DNA of 34,107 nt from DATLFP01 sp035540955 (GTDB lineage: Bacteria; Actinomycetota; Acidimicrobiia; Acidimicrobiales; CADCSY01), in assembly GCA_035540955.1 (NCBI GenBank), contig DATLFP010000187.1, positions 1-34,107 on the forward strand. Direction: 5' to 3'. Position 1 is the stretch's first letter; each line of letters starts with the position of its first letter. A program made the translations under genes and the position numbers. Below the pieces are notes generated by a model. That model had not been told where the DNA came from, made no database searches, and saw only the letters and a program-made list of their open reading frames with translations. Below are positions 29,148 to 34,107 of this stretch, in pieces.

Positions 29148-29937
29148 GGCAGCGCACGCCCCCGCCCGCCTTGAGGAACTCGCCGACGTCGGCGACCGCC
29201 ACCTCGAACCCCCACGCCTCGAGCTGACGGCCGACGCGGGGCGAGCACGACGGCATCACGATGTTGCGGCCGATCACGACCGAGTTGGCGCTGAACACCG
29301 CGGCTTCGTCGGGCTCGAGGGCCAGCGGCTCGGGCACGAGCTCGGCCATGACCCGGCGCCCGTAGTCGTCCCACGCCTCCGGGACGACGAGCGCGCGGCG
29401 GTCGTCGAGGGGGCAGAACGTGATGTCGAGGTGGTAGTAGCGCTCGTCGACGAGCTCGATCGACCGCACCGGGGCTCCCGTCAGGCGCGAGAGCTCGGCG
29501 TGCGACGCGGCGTCGGTCCGGAACCGGTACGCCGACACCAGGACGTCGCCGAACGGCAGGGCCTCGCCCGCCCCCTCGTGGTCGAGGTGGTCGGGGAGCC
29601 GGTCGATCTGGTACTCCCGCTCGTCGAACCACGCCGCGAAGATCGGCGTCTCGCCCTGCCGCTCGGGGTTCCGGAAGTGCGACGGGACGAACTGCCGGCC
29701 GTTGACGATCCCGGCGTTGGCGGTGAACACCATGTCGGGCCACTCGGCGTGCGGGTCGACGAGGTCGATCTCAGCGCCGGCGTCGCGCAGGAGCGCGACC
29801 AGCCCCTCCCACTGGAGGCGGGCCCGGTCGGGGTCGACGGCCACCTCGCGGTGCATCCACGGGTTGATCTCGTAGAGGACCGTGAAGTGCTCGGGCGGGC
29901 ACATCAGGTACCGCCGGCCCCACGCCAGCTCACTCAA
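29086..29937 (-). CDS. Arginine dihydrolase-like protein (AgrE/ArgZ N-domain type)
   Basis: About 283 residues of the guanidino-group-modifying superfamily (DDAH/arginine deiminase/amidinotransferase fold). It opens RRYLMCPPEHFTVLYEINPWM and continues WPDMVFTANAGIVNG, NPERQGETP, YYHLDITFCPL with the active-site His, and FLKAGGGVRCLTLAL with the nucleophile Cys. From memory these stretches match the N-terminal domain of cyanobacterial AgrE/ArgZ, which converts arginine to ornithine, CO2 and two ammonia. The start is unclear: TTG 29937 overlaps the upstream stop by 8 nt, and ATG 29904 starts at MCPPEHF. Dimethylarginine hydrolase activity cannot be excluded. The 3' end overlaps the convergent membrane-protein gene. 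Confidence 0.8.
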   Translation of the reverse strand: MSELAWGRRYLMCPPEHFTVLYEINPWMHREVAVDPDRARLQWEGLVALLRDAGAEIDLVDPHAEWPDMVFTANAGIVNGRQFVPSHFRNPERQGETPIFAAWFDEREYQIDRLPDHLDHEGAGEALPFGDVLVSAYRFRTDAASHAELSRLTGAPVRSIELVDERYYHLDITFCPLDDRRALVVPEAWDDYGRRVMAELVPEPLALEPDEAAVFSANSVVIGRNIVMPSCSPRVGRQLEAWGFEVAVADVGEFLKAGGGVRCLTLALDVVLRRGGQGPPAPT

Positions 29938-31135
29938 GGGCGTTCGAGAGGTCGCGCATGAACAAGCCGACGTCGGTGACGATGCCGAGCGCCTGGTGGC
30001 TGCCGCGGTCGGCCAGCTTCGTGAGCACGGCGTGGTTGATGTCGACGCAGAACGTCTCGACACCGGCCGGGAGGATGTTGCCGGTGGCGATGCCGTGCAG
30101 GGTCGAGGCGAGCATCAGCGCGACCTCGACGCCGGCGATGTGCTCGCGCATCGCATCGGCGGCGGCGACCACGTCGAACTCGACGTCGGGGAGCGGCCCG
30201 TCGTCGCGGATCGAACCGCCGAGGACGAACGGGACGGGCTTGCGGACGCACTCGTACATCACGCCGCCCGTGATGTAGCCGCCGTTCACCGCGGCCTCGA
30301 TCGAGCCCCAGCGCCGTACCTCGTTGATGACCCGCAGGTGGTTGCTGTGACCGTGCTCGACGGGGAGGCCGGCGTCGACCGACACGCCGAGGGACGTCCC
30401 GAGCACGTTCGACTCGATGTCGTGGGTGGCGAAGCCGTTGCCGGCAAAGAGGACGTCGATCCACCCGTCGCGCACGAGGCGGGCGATGTCGGGAGCGGCG
30501 CCCGTGTGGATGACCGCCGGCCCGCACACGGCCAGGATCCGACCACCTCGCGCCCGGCACGCCCGCAGCCGGTCGGCGACCTGGGCGACGAGGAGGGCCT
30601 TGGGCTTCTCCGAGGACACCTCGCTGGCCATGAACTCGAAGCTGCCCGCGGCCCTCGACTTCGACGGTGCCTGCACCCGCACGCCTTCGCCGCCCACCAC
30701 CACCTGATCGCCCCGCGTCACCCGGTGCATCGGCACGGTGCGCACCACGTCGCCGGTGACGACGAGCCCGCAGTCCATCTCGGGGTTCACGACGGGGAGC
30801 CACCGCCCCTCGACCCGCACCTCGGTTGGCAGGTTGGTCGTGGAGTAGAAGCCGGCGGGCAGCACACCGTCCTGGTCGCAGGGCTCGAGCACGGCGTCGC
30901 GGTCGCCGACGCGGTTGGCCCCGTGCACCTGCAGCTCCTCGATGAGCGCGGCCAGCGCGTCGTCGTCGAGCGCGTCGACCTGCAGCACGGCGCGCGACGC
31001 GTCGGCGTTGGTGCGGCCGATCGACACGTCGAGGATCTGGTAGTCGGCCCCGGCGGCGAGGATCGTGTCGAGGATCTTCGCGAGGATCAGCGAGTCGATG
31101 ATGTGGCCCTCGACCTCGATGGTCTCAGTCGCCAC
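29930..31135 (-). CDS. Ornithine cyclodeaminase-like LOR/SDH-region protein (TIGR00300 type)
   Basis: A 401-residue protein of the TIGR00300/LOR-SDH group, the same module that forms the C-terminal half of cyanobacterial AgrE and occurs alone in archaea as an alternative ornithine cyclodeaminase (ornithine to proline plus ammonia). Landmarks are the N-terminal EVEGHIIDSLILAKILD, GFYSTTNLPTEVRV, NPEMDCGLVVTGD, ILAVCGPAVIHTGAAPDIARLV (likely the NAD-binding fold), FAGNGFATHDIESN and GHSNHLRVINEVRR. The GTG start has GGAGGG 10 nt upstream. Its stop overlaps the downstream arginine dihydrolase-like gene. The two would take arginine to proline in two steps. Confidence 0.82.
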   Translation of the reverse strand: MATETIEVEGHIIDSLILAKILDTILAAGADYQILDVSIGRTNADASRAVLQVDALDDDALAALIEELQVHGANRVGDRDAVLEPCDQDGVLPAGFYSTTNLPTEVRVEGRWLPVVNPEMDCGLVVTGDVVRTVPMHRVTRGDQVVVGGEGVRVQAPSKSRAAGSFEFMASEVSSEKPKALLVAQVADRLRACRARGGRILAVCGPAVIHTGAAPDIARLVRDGWIDVLFAGNGFATHDIESNVLGTSLGVSVDAGLPVEHGHSNHLRVINEVRRWGSIEAAVNGGYITGGVMYECVRKPVPFVLGGSIRDDGPLPDVEFDVVAAADAMREHIAGVEVALMLASTLHGIATGNILPAGVETFCVDINHAVLTKLADRGSHQALGIVTDVGLFMRDLSNALE

Positions 31136-31195
31136 GGGCCGCGGCTCCCTCCGACATCGGGGTCAGCGTATAGAGGCGATATCGTCCGCCCTGCC

Positions 31196-31531
31196 ATGGG
31201 CCAGCCGATCACCGTCGAGGAGAAGCCGTCCGCCACCCCCGGGATCGTCCGGTTCGACCTGAACCGGTCGCTCACCGGCATGGGCCACGAGCGCTACCCG
31301 GACGCCGCGTCGGTCACCGGCGAACGGGTGGTCGACGAGCTCGCCCGGCGGCTCTTCGCCACCGGCAAGGTGGCAGGGGTGCACATCTACTCCAACGTCG
31401 TCACCGTCGACCTGGCGAAGGGCATGGACAGCGCCGGCCTCGCCGACGTGATCCACGAGCTGTTCATCTACTACACGCCCGGCGTGGCGCCGCCCAGCGA
31501 CGAGGAGCTCATCGCCCAAGTCGAGGGGTGA
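31196..31531 (+). CDS. Nfu/NifU N-terminal-like domain protein
   Basis: A 111-residue protein. The pattern IVRFDLNRSLTGMG, then ASVTGERVVDELARRLFATGKVAGVHIYSNVVTVDLAKG, and DVIHELFIYYTPG resembles the Nfu N-terminal domain (PF08712 type), in which LAxRLF-x-x-x-V-xxV and a TV-type strand are diagnostic. The Cys-containing Nfu C-terminal domain is missing, so it would not carry an Fe-S cluster by itself. ATG 31196 has TATCGT 10 nt upstream. The next gene starts 22 nt after its stop, so the two may be cotranscribed. Confidence 0.7.
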   Translation: MGQPITVEEKPSATPGIVRFDLNRSLTGMGHERYPDAASVTGERVVDELARRLFATGKVAGVHIYSNVVTVDLAKGMDSAGLADVIHELFIYYTPGVAPPSDEELIAQVEG

Positions 31532-31553
31532 GCGAGCTCGACGGGGAGCGGAC

Positions 31554-33830
31554 GTGACGGACTACCCGGAGCACTGGGAGACCGATGCGGTCCTCGCCGA
31601 CGGCGGCACCGTGCACCTGCGTCCGATCACGCCGGCCGACGCCGACGGGCTCGTCGAGTTCCACGCCGGGCTCTCCGATCGCACGATCTACTTCCGCTTC
31701 TTCTCGCCGCGGCCCCGGCTCACCCCGCGCGAGGTGCAGCGGTTCACGACCGTCGACCACGTCGACCGGGTCGCGCTGGTCGCCCTCCTCGACGGCCGGC
31801 TCATCGCCGTCGCCCGCTACGACCGGGTGCCGGGGACGGGCGAAGCCGAGGTCGCGTTCGTCGTGGCCGACGAGCACCAGGGTCGGGGGATCGGCACGCT
31901 GCTGCTCGAGCACCTGGCGGCGGCGGCGCGCGAGCGCGGGCTGACCCGGTTCTTCGCCGAGACGCTGCCCGACAACCGTCCCATGCAAGCGGTCTTCAAG
32001 CAGGCGGGGTGGGAGGCGAAGAGCCGGTGGGACGACGGCGTGGTGCGGGTGGAGTTCCCGATCGAGCCGACGCCCGACGCCCTCGCCGCGCAGGCGGCGC
32101 GCGAGCACCTGGCCGACGCCCGATCGGTCGGCCGGCTGCTCAACCCGTCGTCCATCGCCGTCGTCGGCGCCAGCCGCGAGCCGGGGGCCCTCGGCCACGA
32201 GGTGTTCCGCAACCTGCTCGACGGCGGGTTCACCGGGCCCGTCTACCCCGTCAACCGCGACGCCGTGTCGGTGGGCAGCGTGGCGGCGTGGCCGACGCTG
32301 CTCGACGTTCCCGACGACATCGATCTCGTGGTGATCGCCACGCCGGCGCAGGAGGTGCCCGAGGTCATCGAGCACTGCGTCACCAAGCGGGTGCAGGGCA
32401 TCGTCATCGTCACCGCCGGCTTCGGCGAGCGGGACGCGGAGGGCCTGGCGGCGGAGCGGGCGCTGGTGGCGCGCGCTCGGGGATCGGGCATGCGGGTGAT
32501 CGGGCCCGGGTCGATGGGCGTGGTGAACACCCATCCCGACGCGTCGATGGCGGCGGTGATCGGCGGCACGCCGGTGCTGCCGGGGCGGGTCGGGATTCTG
32601 TCGCAGTCGGGCGCGCTCGGCGTCGGGCTCCTGCAGTGGGCGAGCCGGCTCGGTCTCGGCGTGTCGAGCTTCGTCGCCGTCGGCAACAAGGCCGACGTGA
32701 GCGGCAACGACATGCTGCAGCACTGGGAGGAGGACCCGGAGACTGACGTGGTGCTCCTCTACCTGGAGTCCTTCGGCAACCCCCGCAAGTTCGCGCGGGT
32801 CGCCCGCCGGGTGGCGCGGCGCAAGCCGGTGCTGGCGGTGCGAGCCGGCGCCGACCCGACCGTCGACGCGCTCTTCCGGCAGACCGGGGTGATCCGCGTC
32901 GACAGCCCGGAGCGGCTGTTCGAGGCGGCGAGCGTGCTCGCCACCCAGCCGCTGCCACGGGGGCGGCGGGTGGCGGTGGTGGCCGACGCCGGCGGACCGG
33001 CGCTCCTCGCCGCCGTGGCCGTCGAGCACGCCGGCTTCGAGGTGACCCGCACCGTCGAGGTGCCCTTCGACGCCCCCGGCGACGCGTTCGCCGCCGCCGT
33101 CGGCGCGCTGCTGGCCGACCCCGACGTCGACTCGATCGTGGTGGCGCTCACGGATCTGTCCGAGGTGAGCGAGCTCCCCTCGGGCGACAAGCCGGTGCTC
33201 GTGGCGCTGCTGGCGCCCGAGCAGCTCGACGCCGACGTGCCGACGTTCCGCTCGCCCGAGGCCGCCGCCCTCGCCCTGGCGGCGGCCGCCGCCTACAGCG
33301 AGTGGCGGGCGCGGCCCGAGGCGGAGGAGCCGGCGCGGGGGGCGAGCGGCGCGCCGGACGGCGTCGACTCCCCGGCGGCACGAGCGCTCGTCGACGGCGC
33401 CCTCGCCGAGCAGCCCGCCGGCCTCGAGCTGTCGCCCGGCGACGCGCAGCGGCTGGCGGGCGCCTTCGGGATCGGGCCCGTGGGGATGGACCTCGTCGTC
33501 GCCGTCGAGCAGGACCCGACGTTCGGTCCGGTGGTGACCCTCGCCGTGGGGGGACCGTCGGCCGCCCTCATCGACGACCGCAGCGAGAGCATCACGCCCC
33601 TCACCGCCAGCGACGCCCGCGATCTCGTGGGGTCGCTGCGTACGGCGCCGATCCTGTTCGCCGGCGTCGACGTGGCGCCCCTCGAGGACGTGCTGCTGCG
33701 GGTCAGCCGGCTGGTCGAGGACGTGCCGGAGGTGGAGTCGTTCTCCTTCGATCTCGGGAGCGGCGAGGTGGGCGCCCGCCTCGCGCCGTGGGCCCCCCGG
33801 CCCGATCTCGCCCTCCGCCGCCTGCGCTGA
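31554..33830 (+). CDS. GNAT acetyltransferase fused to a degenerate NDP-forming acyl-CoA synthetase
   Basis: A 758-residue fusion related to Pat/Pka-type protein lysine acetyltransferases. Residues about 15-175 are a GNAT domain with the acetyl-CoA loop HQGRGIGTLLLEHL. From about 195 comes a CoA-binding domain (LLNPSSIAVVGASREPGALGHEVFRNLL), then the succinyl-CoA synthetase alpha-like region with ILSQSGALGVG. The segment that normally carries the phospho-His (SHTGA region) is missing: KPVLAVRAGADPTVDALFRQTGVIRVDS runs straight past it. The ATP-grasp part lacks its ATP-binding half and retains only a C-terminal piece (DPTFGPVVTLAVGG). The synthetase is thus probably inactive and regulatory. 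GTG 31554 has GGGGAG upstream. Confidence 0.88.
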   Translation: MTDYPEHWETDAVLADGGTVHLRPITPADADGLVEFHAGLSDRTIYFRFFSPRPRLTPREVQRFTTVDHVDRVALVALLDGRLIAVARYDRVPGTGEAEVAFVVADEHQGRGIGTLLLEHLAAAARERGLTRFFAETLPDNRPMQAVFKQAGWEAKSRWDDGVVRVEFPIEPTPDALAAQAAREHLADARSVGRLLNPSSIAVVGASREPGALGHEVFRNLLDGGFTGPVYPVNRDAVSVGSVAAWPTLLDVPDDIDLVVIATPAQEVPEVIEHCVTKRVQGIVIVTAGFGERDAEGLAAERALVARARGSGMRVIGPGSMGVVNTHPDASMAAVIGGTPVLPGRVGILSQSGALGVGLLQWASRLGLGVSSFVAVGNKADVSGNDMLQHWEEDPETDVVLLYLESFGNPRKFARVARRVARRKPVLAVRAGADPTVDALFRQTGVIRVDSPERLFEAASVLATQPLPRGRRVAVVADAGGPALLAAVAVEHAGFEVTRTVEVPFDAPGDAFAAAVGALLADPDVDSIVVALTDLSEVSELPSGDKPVLVALLAPEQLDADVPTFRSPEAAALALAAAAAYSEWRARPEAEEPARGASGAPDGVDSPAARALVDGALAEQPAGLELSPGDAQRLAGAFGIGPVGMDLVVAVEQDPTFGPVVTLAVGGPSAALIDDRSESITPLTASDARDLVGSLRTAPILFAGVDVAPLEDVLLRVSRLVEDVPEVESFSFDLGSGEVGARLAPWAPRPDLALRRLR

Positions 33831-33837
33831 CCCACGC

Positions 33838-33851
33838 CGAACACCTGTTCG
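33838..33851 (+). promoter_or_regulatory. LexA/SOS box CGAACACCTGTTCG
   Basis: CGAAC-N4-GTTCG matches the Bacillus/actinobacterial LexA-box form. It lies two bases upstream of a TAGAGT -10 hexamer (33853-33858), so bound LexA would block the promoter. Confidence 0.85.
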
Positions 33852-33852
33852 A

Positions 33853-33858
33853 TAGAGT
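33853..33858 (+). promoter_or_regulatory. -10 element TAGAGT of the ImuA'-like gene
   Basis: TAGAGT is followed by 6 nt (GGCGGG) and GTG 33865, the leaderless spacing used elsewhere in this window. The SOS box lies directly upstream. Confidence 0.55.
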
Positions 33859-33864
33859 GGCGGG

Positions 33865-34107
33865 GTGGCGGTTGCTGCCCTTCGCGAGCAAGGGGTCGAT
33901 CTCGACGCCCTGCGGCGCGCCGCCGAGCTGGCCACGCCGGTCACCCTGGCGGGGGAGCGGGCGCTCCCCGTGCTCGGCGCCCTCGAGCCGCTGCTGCCGG
34001 CGGGCCTGCGCCGAGGGGTGACGGCCACCGCCGGCGGTGGGCCGGGGGCCACGTCGCTGGCGCTGGCCCTCGGGGCGGGGGCGAGCGCCAGCGACGTGGC
34101 CCCCGGC
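33865..34107 (+). CDS. ImuA'-like (RecA-related) protein, 3'-truncated
   Basis: 81 codons are visible before the window ends. The N terminus (VAVAALREQGVDLDALRRAAEL) is followed by ERALPVLGALEPLLPAGLRRGVTATAGGGPGATSLALALGAGAS, which resembles the RecA-like proteins called ImuA' in actinobacteria, encoded next to imuB and dnaE2 in the SOS mutagenesis cassette. The Walker-A-like position holds GGGPGATS rather than GKT, as expected for an inactive P-loop. The SOS box upstream supports this role. The last residues (SDVAPG) come from a fold-back of the DNA and are probably not real. Confidence 0.7.
   Translation, partial: MAVAALREQGVDLDALRRAAELATPVTLAGERALPVLGALEPLLPAGLRRGVTATAGGGPGATSLALALGAGASASDVAPG
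34041..34107. repeat. Inverted repeat at the window end, likely fold-back artefact
   Basis: Arms 34041-34064 and 34084-34107 are 24-bp perfect complements around a 19-nt loop, and the right arm ends exactly at the last base. It lies inside a reading frame. The protein diverges from its expected pattern exactly where the second arm begins. Confidence 0.85.

Noticed and set aside
26444..29227. Plus-strand 927-codon frame running through rnhB, the dehydrogenase antisense and beyond
   Set aside because: It is a GC-driven shadow frame; rnhB, the acidic ORF and the membrane protein are in other frames.
1..34107. CRISPR array, tRNA or rRNA genes, prophage
   Set aside because: No regularly spaced repeats, cloverleaf or rRNA-like stretches were seen, and no phage structural or integrase genes.

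Overview
The window is GC-rich, densely coded bacterial DNA that fits an actinobacterium, probably of the Acidimicrobiia type (inference from gene content, not from a marker gene). The pointers are a CofC/FbiD-type coenzyme F420 enzyme, an adenylate cyclase with a regulatory domain like mycobacterial Rv1264, an ImuA'-like gene behind an actinobacterial SOS box, a PIN-PhoH (PhoH2) protein, and many start codons placed 6-8 nt after a TAnnnT -10 hexamer, as in leaderless transcripts. No rRNA, tRNA or CRISPR array was seen. I recognise no phage or conjugative module; the only mobile element is one complete IS1380-family insertion sequence.

Layout. 1-5.5 kb: 3' part of a DinG/XPD-type iron-sulfur helicase, a penicillin-binding transpeptidase, and on the other strand PhoH2 and a GNAT acetyltransferase. 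5.5-9.8 kb: a large GT-C-like membrane protein, a 1-Cys peroxiredoxin, a DsbA-like protein, an Lgt-family protein on the minus strand and a HIT-family hydrolase. 9.9-13.1 kb: mostly minus-strand small enzymes (DinB/MDMPI-like, GNAT, PIG-L deacetylase, CofC). 13.1-17.4 kb: a tightly coupled operon of gpsA, a six-hairpin glycosidase-like protein and a class III adenylate cyclase. 17.4-23.3 kb: GH38 alpha-mannosidase, alpha/beta hydrolase, secernin-like Ntn hydrolase, CutA and a cell-wall-binding repeat-2 protein. 23.3-24.9 kb: the IS1380-family element, inserted exactly after the stop codon of the preceding gene. 24.9-28.5 kb: GYD-domain protein, a small hypothetical protein, SelD, RNase HII and acyl-CoA dehydrogenase. 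28.6-31.1 kb: two small proteins, then a minus-strand pair that looks like a split form of the cyanobacterial arginine-to-proline enzyme AgrE/ArgZ. 31.2-34.1 kb: an Nfu-N-like protein, a GNAT fused to a degenerate NDP-forming acyl-CoA synthetase, and the start of an SOS-controlled ImuA'-like gene.

Three patterns cut across the genes. First, four long near-perfect palindromes sit at convergent gene ends (about 3.5, 17.4, 21.9 and 27.2 kb). Two of them are copies of one sequence that differ by compensated base pairs, so the hairpin itself seems to be conserved. Second, several divergent gene pairs lie only 18-22 bp apart, with both start codons placed as leaderless starts around one shared, symmetric -10 element; the clearest is cutA/cell-wall-binding protein. 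Third, the last 67 bases fold back on themselves as a perfect inverted repeat that breaks the protein match of the last gene, which suggests an assembly or amplification artefact at a contig end.
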